Below, in pieces: positions 1 through 11,095 of a stretch of DNA of 64,000 nucleotides (position 1 is the first letter of the stretch; each line of letters opens with the position of its first letter). The DNA is from Rutidosis leptorrhynchoides (Eukaryota > Streptophyta > Magnoliopsida > Asterales > Asteraceae). The translations under genes were made by a program, and so were the position numbers. Location: contig NC_092333.1 in the NCBI RefSeq assembly GCF_046630445.1, positions 7,661,501-7,725,500 on the forward strand, in the 5' to 3' direction. The notes below the pieces were generated by a model. The model did not search any database, was not told the DNA's origin, and saw only the letters and a program-made list of their open reading frames with translations.

Positions 1-1
1 T

Positions 2-1783
2 GCGTCACGTCGGTTGAAGGTTCACGAACAGAACTATACAACTCATGATTTAGAGTTGGGAGCTGTTATTTTTGCACTGAAGATTTGGAGACACTATCTT
101 TTAGGTGTTAAGAGTACTGTGTACACCGATCATAAGAGTCTTCAACATATTCTCGATCAAAAACATTTGAACATGAGACAACGAAGATGGATTGAGACGT
201 TGAATGATTATGATTGTGACCTTTTGTATCATCCGGGTAAAGCCAATGTTGTGGCTGATGCTTTGAGTCGTAAAGAAAGGGCTGAACCACGAAGGGTTAG
301 AGCTTTGAATATGACAGTTAGATCAAACCTCGTTAGGCAGATTCTTGAGGCACAACAAGAAGCCTTAAAGGAGGAGAAATTCGTGAAAGAGAATGTAGCC
401 AAGGTAGCTAAGAAGTTTGAAGTTCGAGCTGATGGTACTAGGTACTTTGCGGGACGTCTTTGGGTTCCGAAGTTTGGAGGTCTTCCACAGTTAATTCTAG
501 ATGAAGCTCATAAGTCTAGATACTCTATTCATCCTGGTTCAGGAAAGATGTATCAGGATCTTAAGGAGTTGTATTGGTGGCATAATTTGAAAGGTGATGT
601 GGCTACGTATGTGGCTAAGTGTTTGACCTGTTCTAAGGTCAAAGCTGAACATCAAAAACCGTCCGGATTGTTGGTACAACCAGAAATTCCCGAGTGGAAG
701 TGGGAAGGTATCACTATGGATTTTATCACTAAGTTACCAAGAGTTTCGGGTGGCTACGATGCGATTTGGGTGATTGTAGATCGACTCACTAAGTCGGCTC
801 ACTTTTTGCCGATTAGGGAAACCGATTCCATGGAGAAACTCACCCGTTTGTATTTGAAAGAGATTGTTTCGAGGCATGGTGTTCCCGTTTCTATAATTTC
901 CGACAGAGATAGTCGATTTGTATCGAGATTTTGGCAATCGTTGCAAGAAGCCTTGGGCACTAGATTGGATATGAGCACCGCTTATCATCCTCAAACGGAT
1001 GGTCAAAGTGAGAGGACCATTCAGACATTAGAAGATATGTTGCGAGCTTGTGTGATTGATTTTGGGAATGGGTGGGATAAGTATTTGCCGTTAGCTGAGT
1101 TTTCTTATAACAACAGCTACCACGCAAGTATTAAAGCCGCACCGTTTGAAGCTTTGTACGGTAGGAAGTGTAGGTCTCCTATTTGTTGGAATGAGGTTGG
1201 GGATGCTCAACTTACAGGTCCAGAGATTATTCACGAGACTACTGAGAAGATTGTTCAAATTAAAGAAAGGTTGAGAACTGCTAGAAGTCGGCAAAAGAGT
1301 TATGCCGATAAGGGAAGGAAAGATGTTGAATTCCAAGTTGGTGATCGTGTTATGTTAAAGGTTTCGCCTTGGAAGGGTGTTATTCGTTTTGGTAAAAGAG
1401 GGAAGTTAAGTCCTCGTTTCGTGGGACCGTTTGAGATCATTGAAATAGTTGGACCGGTGGCTTATCGATTGAAGTTGCCACAAGAACTCAGTGCCGTTCA
1501 CGATGTTTTCCATATTTCGAACTTAAAGAAGTGTTTGGCTGAATTTGATCAGACTATTCCTTTGGAGGAACTTCAAGTTGACAAGCAATTGCATTTTATT
1601 GAGGAGCCAGTTGAGATCATGGACCGAGAGGTTAAGACTCTTAAACAGAGCAGAATTCCTATTGTTCGGGTCCGATGGAACGCTAGACGCGGTCCCGAGT
1701 TCACTTGGGAGCGTGAAGACCAAATGAAGCAGAAGTATCCGCATTTGTTCTCAGATGCCGAGTCAACCCCTGCGCCTGCTTAA
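2..1783 (+). CDS. Ty3/gypsy (Tekay-like) polyprotein, 3' part: RNase H, integrase, chromodomain
   Basis: The frame is open from the window edge to the stop at 1783, so the N-terminal part (gag, protease, RT) lies outside. In order: end of RNase H ([11 protein letters not shown], then the LNMRQRRW and [14 protein letters not shown] motifs); integrase zinc-binding region ([10 protein letters not shown]...[12 protein letters not shown]); integrase core with [31 protein letters not shown] and [14 protein letters not shown]; a GPY/F-like module ([11 protein letters not shown]); and a C-terminal chromodomain-like end ([14 protein letters not shown] ... [18 protein letters not shown]). There are no internal stops over about 590 residues, so this copy looks young. 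Integrase joins the cDNA to host DNA, and the chromodomain of chromoviruses is thought to guide target choice. The adjacent polypurine tract and LTR fix the orientation. Confidence 0.93.
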   Translation, partial: ASRRLKVHEQNYTTHDLELGAVIFALKIWRHYLLGVKSTVYTDHKSLQHILDQKHLNMRQRRWIETLNDYDCDLLYHPGKANVVADALSRKERAEPRRVRALNMTVRSNLVRQILEAQQEALKEEKFVKENVAKVAKKFEVRADGTRYFAGRLWVPKFGGLPQLILDEAHKSRYSIHPGSGKMYQDLKELYWWHNLKGDVATYVAKCLTCSKVKAEHQKPSGLLVQPEIPEWKWEGITMDFITKLPRVSGGYDAIWVIVDRLTKSAHFLPIRETDSMEKLTRLYLKEIVSRHGVPVSIISDRDSRFVSRFWQSLQEALGTRLDMSTAYHPQTDGQSERTIQTLEDMLRACVIDFGNGWDKYLPLAEFSYNNSYHASIKAAPFEALYGRKCRSPICWNEVGDAQLTGPEIIHETTEKIVQIKERLRTARSRQKSYADKGRKDVEFQVGDRVMLKVSPWKGVIRFGKRGKLSPRFVGPFEIIEIVGPVAYRLKLPQELSAVHDVFHISNLKKCLAEFDQTIPLEELQVDKQLHFIEEPVEIMDREVKTLKQSRIPIVRVRWNARRGPEFTWEREDQMKQKYPHLFSDAESTPAPA

Positions 1784-1785
1784 AT

Positions 1786-1817
1786 TTCGGGACGAAATTT
1801 CCGTAACGGGGAGGTAC
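1786..1817 (+). other. Polypurine tract region before 3' LTR
   Basis: Between the pol stop and the LTR lies TTTCGGGACGAAATTT followed by GGGGAGGTAC, directly before TGTCACGACCC. The same CGGGACGAAATTT plus purine stretch precedes the LTRs at 39743 and, on the other strand, at 55500 and 60403. This is the expected plus-strand priming site of a Ty3/gypsy element. Confidence 0.75.
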
Positions 1818-3179
1818 TGTCACGACCCTACTTTTTCCGTTATCTTTTTCCATTAATTATTTAACGACCGTTAACTGTTAGTGTGCCACGTCATTTCTAT
1901 AACCTATATTATTATTTTTGTAATAATATATATATAATAATTATTATGTGTTATGTGAATATATGTATTCATATTTTAATTTATACGTTTCTACGTTCCG
2001 CGGATTTCCATCCGGCGAATCTTTTCGGTTTTTAAACCAACGGTCGAGCTTTCGGGATTTTTAAATCCTAAATATTTTAAATATGATATTTTATGATCAT
2101 ATTATTAGTAGGTGTATTTATATTTATTTTTCGTCGCGCGTTCGTTATCTTTCCGGATTTTTAATCGCGTAAGCGTGTTTTCGCGTTTCGGGATTCGTTC
2201 GGACTTTCGGGCCATCAGGAATTGCACGTTTTTCAATAATGGACAAGTTGGCCCACTAAGGGGCCCACCCCCTACCCAATTCGGCCGAATACTCCCAAGG
2301 GGAGGGAGTATTGGCCCTTGTTTTTCCTTTTGTGCACTTCCACTTTTATTTTCATCTAAAACCTAAATTGCAATCTTTCTCTCTTCCTCCCCTTGCCCTA
2401 GCCGTCGCCAACCACCACCATAATCATCATCTTCATCATTTTTCAAGCTTGGATCAAGGATTGAATAGCATAAACGTGTTCCTCTCTTCGTTCTCTACGC
2501 GATTATATTCTTTGATTCTCGATTTGGGTATAAACCCTAACCCTAGAACTTTTCATATTTATTTATATTTCTGTATTTTGAGTTTATATTATTAGTATGA
2601 TGTATATTAGTTGTTGTAATGTTGTTTGGATGCGTAAAATTACTCGTTTGCATATGTTTTCGGTTTGTAAATTTTGGACAGCAGTTTGATTCGTATATTC
2701 TGACTTTGTAACTGATATGAATGTTAAAATAAAGTACATAAATGAGTTCCTCTCATCAAGACATTAATTTTAGACTCCGGATTCATGTCGTTTCGATTCC
2801 CGGAGCCCTAGATATGCTTAATCTGATTTTTGTTAAAGATTGAAAGGTGTTCTTGGCATGAACAAGGTTGGGTCCGACTTTGTGACCATCCTTGGTGTCT
2901 TTAGGGTGTGTCATTTGGTTAGGACTGATGGTGAGACGAATTGTTATGTTCGGGTCACCTAAATCCGAGCCACGGTTCACCCGTTGTGCCCGAATTACCG
3001 TTTTGAGTAAATTGATTTCCCAAATGTTGTCATGGCTGATATCCACGACCTAGGGACTGTTCTTGGAGTGTTCTTGAGTTCATAATTGTGTCGGGTGGTT
3101 TGAGTAGGTGAAGTTGCATATGTGGCTTGCCCGAAACCGACATCCGGGGCTCAAGATACGACCCGACGAACTTTTAAAC

Positions 3180-3800
3180 TTAAAACTTATGGTTAATGAT
3201 TAAACTTATGTTAAAATTTATGGACTTCATTATTAATAAATTACTTTAGATAAAAGAAGTAATTATTATTATTTAAAAACTTATGATATAAATATTTATT
3301 ATATCATTTAATTATTAATTATAATTTAATTAACATTTTAATTAAACTTATGATTAATAATACTATTATTATTAAAGGAAAATACTTATGATAAGTATTA
3401 AATTTGTTTTTGAGAAATTATTAAAAGACTTATAATAAACATTAAATAATTATTTAATTATTATAAGACTTAATTATTATTTAATTATGATTTAATTATT
3501 AAATACTTATGATTTAATAATTTTAATTAGAAACTTATGATATGATTAATAATTCATTATTAATTAATAATACTTATGATATGATTTAAAATTTATTATA
3601 AATTAATAATATTTATATTATGATTAATATTTAATTAATTAATTAAATACTTATGTTATACTAATTATAACATTTCAACTTATATTAACTTTAATAATTC
3701 ATTTTATTTAATTAAACTATTGTTAAGACATTATTATACACTTTTGACTTTAAATAACATTATAACCTATGTTATTATTATAACTTACACTTTTAAGATT
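3180..3800. repeat. AT-rich degenerate repeats in LTR
   Basis: Repeated variants of ACTTATGATTAATAATTA, with many TTAATTAAT stretches and irregular spacing. No coding potential. A short TTGACTTT-rich run follows (3800-3880). Confidence 0.6.
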
Positions 3801-3889
3801 AATGTTGACTATGTTTGACCAAGGTTGACTTTTGAGTTGACTTTCGGTTGACTTTGACTTTCAGTTGACTTCTGTTGACTTTCTAAATA

Positions 3890-4085
3890 AGGAAACTTTC
3901 CTAACTTCAAAACTTTCTAAAAATAGAACTTTCTAAATTTGGAAACTTTCCAAAAATAGAAACTTTCCAAAAATAGAAACTTTCCAAATATAGAAACTTT
4001 TCAAAAATAGAAACTTTCCTAAAATAGAAAACTTTCCAAAAATGGAAACCTGCTAAAAATAGAAACTTTCTAAAAATAGAAAGTG
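3890..4085 (+). repeat. Minisatellite, unit about 17 bp
   Basis: About ten direct copies of a unit close to AAAATAGAAACTTTCCA, with point differences and small indels. It lies wholly inside the LTR. Confidence 0.8.
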
Positions 4086-4300
4086 TGTGTCCTTATGCTG
4101 TTCCAATCAAACCGATGCTTGATGAGTAATGTTCTATGCCTACTTGCAACATGTACAATAGCTATCATACTAAGACTTGGCCTAAGTTAGTTATTTATTT
4201 CGACCTGCTTTATTTATAGGTCGGCGTTGTGATCTTTCTTGATCACTTTACTTTACTTGCTATTCGCTTGTTTGTGAGATTTCTTCAGTTGCTATTTAAG

Positions 4301-4782
4301 GTGAGTTATAGTCCCGTTTTTACATACTTTTCAAAGTATATTTTTGGGATGTGATTACATGCAGATTTTTATTTACGGTTAGACACAAGTAACAGTTAAA
4401 TTTAATTATTCATTGTGAGTTGGACAAAAATATTCCCTAGTCTGGTAACTGTAATCATTGGTTTCTACCGGTGAACGCGAATCCTACGGATAGATCTATC
4501 GGGTTTGACAACCCCATTTCGAGCTAGTCGCGCTAGCAATTTATAATCGGAATGTTTAGTACTTCGTAATTTGTTGTAGATACACTGTCCAAGTGTATAT
4601 TTTTATTGTGTTTGGCAAGGGTAAATAAAGGGTTAAGTGGTTACCAGGTGGCTCATTGATAATGGAATAATGTTTAATGTTTTCTAACATTTTTAAATCT
4701 TGTGGTCTAAAGTTTACTTATTTATTTAAACCTATAATTCACTCAACCTTTGTGTTGACAGTTTACTTGCATGTTTTCACAG
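4301..4782 (+). promoter_or_regulatory. Candidate intron in LTR leader (donor AAG/GTGAGT, acceptor TTTTCACAG/GT)
   Basis: A strong donor-like site (TTTAAGGTGAGTTATAG) is followed 482 bp later by an acceptor-like site after a pyrimidine-rich tract (GCATGTTTTCACAG). The same pair recurs at similar spacing in other gypsy LTRs of this window. Splicing is inferred; no transcript evidence is available. Confidence 0.4.
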
Positions 4783-5104
4783 GTACTTGAGTTATATGAT
4801 GCTTCCGCTGTCGTTAGAAGAGTCTGCATGCATTTGGGCAGATTTTATTGAAACAATTTATGAAACTTAAGTTTGCATTCTATTTTGGATAATTTAAATT
4901 GTGGGTTTGTTGGCAATGTTTTGTGTCAACTTTTGGTTCATTACTATGGTTGGTTGATTTTAAACTACTTAGTTGGGTTTGTTTCCTTTTTGGGCAACAT
5001 TTTGAAATAAAAGAATGCAACTTTGTTTATTTAATTCATTTAAGTCCGATCAAGCTATGGGACCAACTGACGGATCCGTTAAGTGTTTTGACGGGGTCGT
5101 CACA

Positions 5105-7093
5105 GAAGTGTACGTTCATTGGTTACGGTTCGGATGAGATAGGATATCGTTGTTGGGATAATGAAGCTAGAAAGGTTATTCGATCGCGTGATGTTACCTT
5201 TGATGAAGATTCGATCTATGGCAAACTGGAAATGGGGAGTCAAAAACCGGATCATGTTATTCTTGATGATGTTTCTCTTGATGATCTTGCGGGTTCTAGT
5301 GGGAGTTCGGGGAACAATGAATTGCCGATTAATGGTGATGGGTTGGATCTTGACAATGATGGGGATGGTTCAGATAGCGGTGATAATTCCGAACGTAGTG
5401 CGAGTTCTAGTAATGAGGAGGCTAATGAAACCGGTCCAACCATACCGGTTGCTCTTATACTTAGACGCTCGACTAGAGTGCCCAAACCTAATCCTAGGTA
5501 TTCTCCATCAACAAACTACTTGCTCTATACCGAGAATGGTGAACCCGAAAGTTACTTTGAAGCAAGAAAGTCCAAAGAATCCATACAATGGGAGCTTGCT
5601 ATGAAAGAAGAGATGGGGTCACTTGAGAAGAACAAGACTTGATCACTAGTGAAATTACCTCATGATAAAAAGGCGTTGCAAAACTAATGGGTGTATATAA
5701 TAAAGAATGGGGTGGATGGCAAGAAGAGGTACAAAGCACGGTTAGTGGTTAAAGGGTTTCAACAAAGGAAATGGGTTGATTACCAAGAGATATTTTCACC
5801 GGTGGTGAAGATGACTACTATTCGTTTGGTGCTTTCGTTGGTCGCATCCGAGGAATTACATCTACAACAACTAGATGTGAAGACCGCATTCTTACACGGG
5901 GATCTTGATGAAGATATCTACATGAGGCAACCCGAGGGCTTTGAGGTAAAAGGTAAAGAGAAGTGGGTTTGTATGTTAAAGAAAAGTTTGTATGGATTGA
6001 AACAAGCACCTAGGCAATGGTACTTGAGATTTGATGAGTTAATGAAGAATGTTGGTTTTGTAAAATGTGAAGCGGACCATTGTTGTTACTTGAAGAAGTT
6101 CAAGTCTTCTTACATAATCTTATTGTTATACGTTGATGACATGTTGCTTGCGGGTTCCGACATGTCCGAGATCAATAAGTTGAAAGGTATGCTTTCAAAG
6201 GAGTTCGAGATGAAGGATCTTGGTAGTGCTAAGCAAATACTTGAAATGAGTATTGTGCGTGATCGTGCTAAAGGTGTTCTATACTTGTCTTAATCCAAGT
6301 ATATTGAGAAAGTAATAGAAAAGTTTAATTTTGATAAAGCAAAGGCTTGTACTATGCCTTTGGGTAGCGCGATAAAGTTATCAAAGAATCAATCACCTAA
6401 AATGGAAGAAGACAAAGCGGAGATGGAAAAGGTTCCGTATAGATCGGCCGTGGGAAGTATTATGTATGCCATGGTTTGTACGAGACCGCATATAGCTCAT
6501 GCATTGGAAGTTGTAAGTCGTTATATGTCTAATCCGGGGAAGGAGCATTGGGAAGCGGTCAAATGGTTGCTTCGTTATTTGAAAGGTACTTCTAGTATGG
6601 GATTGTGTTTCACTAAAAGCAATGTTGTACTTAGAGGTTATGCGGATGAAAATTTGGGTGGATTTGGTGATTCGAGTAAGAGTACTATGGGATATGTGTT
6701 CATGGTTGGTAAGACGGCGGTTAGTTGGATGTCTAGACTACAAAGAAGTGTTGCTTTGTCGACCACCGAGGCCGAGTATATGGCTATTGCGGAAGCTTCT
6801 AAGGAGCTTGTTTGTTTGAAGAACTTCTTGTGTGAGTTGGGTAAAAGATAAGACAATTACGTCTTATATGTGACAACCAAAGTGCAATCAATCTCGCGAA
6901 GAATCCGGTGTTTCATAATCGTACGAAACACATTGATTTGAGGTATCATTTTATTCGAGAACGTATTGAAGATGGTACTTTGACATTGGAGAAAGTCCTT
7001 GGTATGAAGAATCCCGCGGATATGCTTACTAAGATGGTGTCAATGGACAAGTTGAAATTTTGCATAGCTTCAACGGGTCTTCTCATGAACTAA
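5105..7093 (+). pseudogene. Ty1/copia pol remnant (integrase C-term, RT, RNase H)
   Basis: Starts in mid-integrase at KCTFIGYG, directly at the edge of the inserted gypsy LTR. RT follows at 5691-6293 with VKGFQQRKWVDYQEIFSPV, DVKTAFLHGDLDEDIYM, SLYGLKQAPRQWY and the catalytic LLYVDDMLLAGSD. RNase H is at 6354-7093, with ALSTTEAEYMAIAEA and HIDLRYHFIRE. The reading is broken: stops near 5641, 5685, 6291 and 6849 and at least one frameshift. Dead copy. The 5' half of this element would lie upstream of the gypsy insertion, outside the window. Its 3' LTR follows at 7319. Confidence 0.92.
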
Positions 7094-7318
7094 TGAGAAG
7101 GTGATGACCGACTAGGAGATAGAGAGATGATGATTCTATTCTAACAAGAAATGTTGAAGACCTTGTATCGAAAGTCTGCTTATCCGGCGTATGTGATAGG
7201 AGTGTGCGAGTCCCAAATGGAGTTTGGTGGTAAAGGGTGCTTTGGCGATCTTGGTTAGGTTGGTATGATGGGTTGACAAAGTGTGAGTCATGGTTTTGAC
7301 TATCTTCAAGTGGGAGAA

Positions 7319-7731
7319 TGTTGGATGTGAAGGATATCAAAACAAAGGATTCGGACGAACAGGGTAGGCGCGACGCGGTCTAACGTGTGATCAGAGCATC
7401 AAGTTTTGGAAAACGACTGTCCGGAGAATAGCCTTTGAGGCGCGGCGCGGCTTCGTCTGACGAGAAGTTTCCAAATTTAAGTTTTTTCTTGTTCTCCAAG
7501 GTGTTTTGGCCTATATAAAGCATCCTAATGTAACCCTCAGTTGTATCTACGAATTATATCAATAAAAATCTCTCTAGTTGGTCCGTGGATTAAAGTAATC
7601 GACATTCTATTACATATAACCACGTTAAATCTCGTGTTCTTTAATTTTCTTGTTTTATTGTCTTTTGTTTGTCGAAGTGGGTGATTAATCTCAGTGATTA
7701 ATCTTATTGTTTGGGTCCTATAATCCTTACA
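7319..7731 (+). repeat. 3' LTR of the copia element
   Basis: Follows the polypurine stretch AAGTGGGAGAA. Starts TGTTGGATGTG and is taken to end ATAATCCTTACA (413 bp). It has a TATA-like box (TATATAAA, about 7513) and an AATAAAAAT polyadenylation-like signal about 45 bp further on, the usual layout of a short copia LTR. Confidence 0.75.
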
Positions 7732-8134
7732 TCGAGAGGGTTAACCTTATAAAATATTATGACGACTAATCTTGAACATAATTAACAGTTACTCCCTAAT
7801 AAAAAAGATTAATGGAAGGTTGAAATTGAAAATTTAATGAGGACTTAAATCAGACAAAAGAAAGTGAGAGGGGGCTAGTTGTAATTTTCAAATAGGTTCG
7901 ATTGATGTAACGTTTGGAGTAGTAAGATCGAACCTACCAAGTCAACTCGAGCCTGTCACGTGTCACACGAATAGAAATCCAAGGTTTCTATATTTGATTA
8001 TATGTATATGTATATTTAATATGTATACCAGTTGATTATGGTTAATTAGTTCTTAGGAATTTTAATGTACCACAAAGACGTTGTATATGAACAGAAAATC
8101 AAAAAATGTAATTTCAATAATCATTTATGAAAAG
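7732..8134. other. Non-coding, nothing recognised
   Basis: No ORF, RNA gene or repeat structure was recognised between the copia LTR and the inverted-repeat element. Confidence 0.5.
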
Positions 8135-9016
8135 AAGACAAAATTGGCCGATGATCCTTTATGTTTGTATCAAATAGCACGAATAACCTTTATCTATTTT
8201 TTCAACTTAGATGACCTTCAACTATTAATATTTGGCACCGAAAACCCCGTCGATAAACTCTGTTAGTATTCTCACATTAAGTTCCATCACGTGCTGGGCA
8301 CATGAGGGGAATTTAGTCCACTACTATTTTTCTTTGTTGGATACTAGTCACGGACCAGGCATAGCATGTGAGTGTTAACATAGTTAAAACAAATCCTACA
8401 AACTAACCCAACTAAAAATCTTTCTCTATAAGAAGCTGCAGATCATGAATTAAACTGTCAAAAAGCTGTGTGATTAATAACGGTAGGACAAAAACCCCAT
8501 CAAGTGTTGCAGTCCGAGATCTCATAAACTACCTTAATCTGAAATAACTTACATAAAGGATTAAAGATGGCTTCAGTTGCGAGTTGGTCCTAGATCTCAA
8601 AAACCATACATAAACTAACAAAGAATTTCAATTCCAGGAAGAAGAGGAAGACCTCGTTTTGTTTTCTTCAGATCCGGAGTATTTCGGGGAGACCAATCCT
8701 TTGGTGGTTTCTTTGCGACTAAGCTCTGGTCAAGGTTGATGTATTGATTTCTAGGGTTAGTAATTTTTTGAAGTACTGTCGTATGAGGTGGGGCTGCCTG
8801 AATATTGATAGTCGTTGTCGAAATCGGATCAATCTGCACTGCCCTCACATGCTTGGCATGTGATCGTACTTAACGTCCAAAAACTAACGGGTGTTAGTGG
8901 TTAGGTCATCCGCGTCGAAAGTTAATATTTTAAGGTCATCTAAGTCGAAAAAATAGATAAAAGTTATCCGTGCTATTTGATACAAACATGAAGGACCATC
9001 GGCACAATTTTGTCTT
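8135..9016. mobile_element. DNA element with long terminal inverted repeats (MULE-like or non-autonomous)
   Basis: The left end (8135-8240, from AAGACAAAATTG) matches the reverse complement of the right end (about 8900-9016) over roughly 110 bp, including the shared ATGTTTGTATCAAATAGCAC. The two arms differ at scattered sites, so the element is not young. The inner 8400-8850 is non-repetitive and could be a captured fragment, but no gene was recognised in it. No transposase was seen. Long inverted repeats fit a Mutator-like element; a clean 9-bp target duplication was not found. Confidence 0.65.
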
Positions 9017-9504
9017 ACAATAATTAATCTATTAATTTCAACAACTTTCACTTATTATTTCAGCAACTTTAAGCTGTAATTGATATGAAACTCATGTATA
9101 CACAAAAAAAATATATATTTTACGAGTACATCGCAACTACTTTATATGTTAAAATTTACACATACCAGTAGGGCCGTCTCAACAATTTAAAAGCTCTAGA
9201 AGTAAATAAAAATGGGTCCACATATACGTTAAATTTTTTTACTACGCATAAATAAAGAATACTCCAATCTACTCCGTATCTATTTATTTACTTACATTGT
9301 ATTTAACTATTAAAAACAAGGTATTTTAACTTTAATTGACAATTTTTTATGTAATTTAATTAAATATATTGAAAAAAATATTTACATATTCAAATTTTGA
9401 GTCCTTCTAAATTTTTGGGTCCTAGGCGGTTGTCTATCTTGCTTATGCTCGAAGACACCTTTACATACTAGTAAAGCTTATTAAATCAACCATTTCCTTG
9501 TCCC
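9017..9504. other. AT-rich non-coding, nothing firm
   Basis: No coding signal. The segment from about 9170 (AGGGCCGTCTCAA) to about 9430 looks like a worn dispersed repeat, but no ends could be fixed. Confidence 0.4.
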
Positions 9505-9520
9505 ATCAACCAGTCTAAAT
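9505..9520 (+). repeat. Left 16-bp target-site duplication of retroposed insert
   Basis: ATCAACCAGTCTAAAT, repeated exactly at 10182-10197. Confidence 0.9.
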
Positions 9521-9901
9521 AGAAATGTTCCTAGGGAACAATTCGAAGGCGTGAACTTGCGGTCAAGAAGGAATGTCGATTCTACCTCGGGATCTTCTAA
9601 GCTCGTCGATTTTGATGAAGATTTGGACTATGGGGATGTTATTCAAAATTTTTTTATGGCGGGTAAAGTTGATAAGAAGAGTTCGTTGTTGGCAAATCAT
9701 ATGATGTCCAAAGAAGCTTTCGCGGCTTTTGATATTATGATGACGAGTATGGCCGCAAATGAACCGGTTACGGATAATCTTAATAACTCTAAAGAAATCC
9801 CGCATGCGCCGTTTTTGAATAAAAAACGGCAAATACGTAAGCAAATAGTGGTTCATGGCGCTGAAATGACAAAGTTCGGTGTGTTCATTAAGGAAATTTG
9901 A
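9521..9901 (+). pseudogene. Truncated ORF of unknown family inside the retroposed insert
   Basis: 127 codons with no ATG at the start; the frame is open from the insertion junction. The product is hydrophilic, with an acidic stretch (VDFDEDLDYGDV) and a basic C-terminal part (NKKRQIRKQIVVHG). No domain was recognised. It has not accumulated stops, so the insertion may be recent. Either the C-terminus of a retrotransposon ORF or a processed copy of a cellular transcript. Confidence 0.5.
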
Positions 9902-10181
9902 GTCCTCGTATATCGGGTTCATGTCTCGTTATATTCTTTAGTATTCGTAATCATTGTACTCGTTTGCTTTAAGTTTATTGATTTTGATTCGATTTAGGTT
10001 AGATAAGGCTCGGTATAGATAGTTTGATAGTTAGCCACTTTCTAGGCACGAGCCTCATCGGGTTCCTCTTTTGTACTTCTCGTTGAATTCGTTTTTTTTT
10101 AAACGTTTTCAGTTTTAATAAAGTTCTCGTTATTTTCGCCAAAAATAAAAAATAATAAAATAATAAAATAATAAAAAAATA
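9521..10181 (+). mobile_element. 5'-truncated retroposed sequence (LINE-type or retrocopy) with A-rich tail
   Basis: Flanked by a perfect 16-bp duplication and ending in an A-rich tail with TAATAAAA repeats, the signature of target-primed reverse transcription. A frame is open from the very first base of the insert to the stop at 9899-9901 (127 codons), so the ORF was cut at its 5' end on insertion. An AATAAA-like signal (TTTTAATAAAG, about 10117) lies upstream of the tail. The source family (LINE or a cellular mRNA) was not recognised. Confidence 0.8.
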
Positions 10182-10197
10182 ATCAACCAGTCTAAAT
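10182..10197 (+). repeat. Right 16-bp target-site duplication
   Basis: Exact copy of 9505-9520, directly after the A-rich tail. Confidence 0.9.
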
Positions 10198-10573
10198 TGT
10201 GATCATTCAAAGAACTAGGAAGCAGTTTATTTGTTATTAACTGTAAGCATAACAAACATATCTCCTCAAATCAAACACCACAATTCTTTATATGAAACCA
10301 AAAAATATTGTAGAATTAATCATGATTATATTATTATATTCGACAATACGAAAAAATAATAATAAATCAAGAATTAGATTTCATTTAATCTGAAGATCGG
10401 ATAACAAATCAACAAAATGTGATCATGGCGTTGATCTAAATAATTAAATTAATAAATCCCTATCAAAACTACTTTTTTTTTTTTTTTTCTTTTCCTATAC
10501 GGCGTCTTCGTGATACATTAAAACTGCTAAGAATTAATTAATCATATAATCAACTGGTATATATCAATTCAAT

Positions 10574-10780
10574 TTAATTATAAGATTTGAGAATAGCACC
10601 ACAGAAAGTACACATAATAGCTTTCCATGATTTCCAATAAAACGGGACATGACAAAATCTGGTGGCAGTCTTCATATCGGCTACACTCGCTCCTCCACCG
10701 CACCTCGAACAAAGACCGGCTGCTGGTTTGCATCGTCTCACTTGTCGAGTTTGGTCTACCAAAAAGCAAAAGCACACCAT
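10574..10780 (-). CDS. Small cysteine-rich (zinc-ribbon-like) plant protein, 68 aa
   Basis: An intact single-exon ORF. It has two CxxC knuckles (CSRC at residues 24-27 and CTFC at 57-60), each followed by G, as expected of a small zinc ribbon. Conserved-looking stretches are VADMKTATRFC and PFYWKSWKAI. The N-terminus (MVCFCFLVDQ) has two more cysteines. I recall similar short proteins of unknown function in other flowering plants; the function is unknown. The start is supported by a good context (AAAAATGGT) and by a TATA box about 120 bp upstream. The gene lies between a retroposed insert and a copia element, yet shows no lesion. Zinc binding is inferred from the cysteine spacing only. Confidence 0.8.
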   Translation of the reverse strand: MVCFCFLVDQTRQVRRCKPAAGLCSRCGGGASVADMKTATRFCHVPFYWKSWKAIMCTFCGAILKSYN

Positions 10781-10900
10781 TTTTCCTACACCTTTTTTTA
10801 TGTGTGTTAATAATAATAAAGGAAAATGTTGAAGTGATAGTAGTAGTAGAAGTAGTTGGGAGTTTAAAATGTGATGAGGAAGTTGAGTTATGTGGTTAGA

Positions 10901-10908
10901 TATTTATA
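10901..10908 (-). promoter_or_regulatory. TATA box of the small cysteine-rich gene
   Basis: TATAAATA on the minus strand, about 120 bp upstream of the ATG at 10780, a normal spacing for a plant promoter with a short 5' UTR. Confidence 0.6.
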
Positions 10909-11090
10909 GGCGTTATAAAGGTACTTCAAAATATGGGCGCCATTGGTAATTCTGTTGGAAACAAATAATATTAACTGCTATTATAATTATTGTATATCAA
11001 GTTGGGAAGATAATAAATTAAATTTGACTTTGAGAATAAATTCAATGCAACTAACTTTTATAATGACTATGATATAAAATATAAATAATA

Positions 11091-11095
11091 AGTAT
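11091..11095 (+). repeat. Left target-site duplication of the copia element
   Basis: AGTAT, repeated at 17483-17487 outside the other LTR. Confidence 0.85.

Larger units (their letters stand above)
1818..5104 (+). repeat. 3' LTR (about 3.3 kb) of the Tekay-like element
   Basis: Starts TGTCACGACCC right after the polypurine tract and ends GGGGTCGTCACA, giving imperfect terminal inverted repeats. Copia integrase coding resumes immediately after 5104, which supports this boundary. The LTR holds a T/A-rich block (3180-3800), a 17-bp minisatellite (3890-4085), and near its end the candidate leader intron (4301-4782) and a GCTTCCGCTGTCG block shared with the other gypsy LTRs here. The short ORFs inside (for example 2112-2595) are not considered genes. 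The partner 5' LTR is outside the window, so the TSD cannot be tested. Confidence 0.8.

Noticed and set aside
2112-2595. Two overlapping ORFs inside the first LTR
   Set aside because: Low complexity, no homology recognised, no start context; LTR leader sequence.
4899-5642. 247-aa ORF spanning LTR and copia
   Set aside because: Its first third is LTR sequence fused by chance to copia integrase; only the copia part is meaningful.
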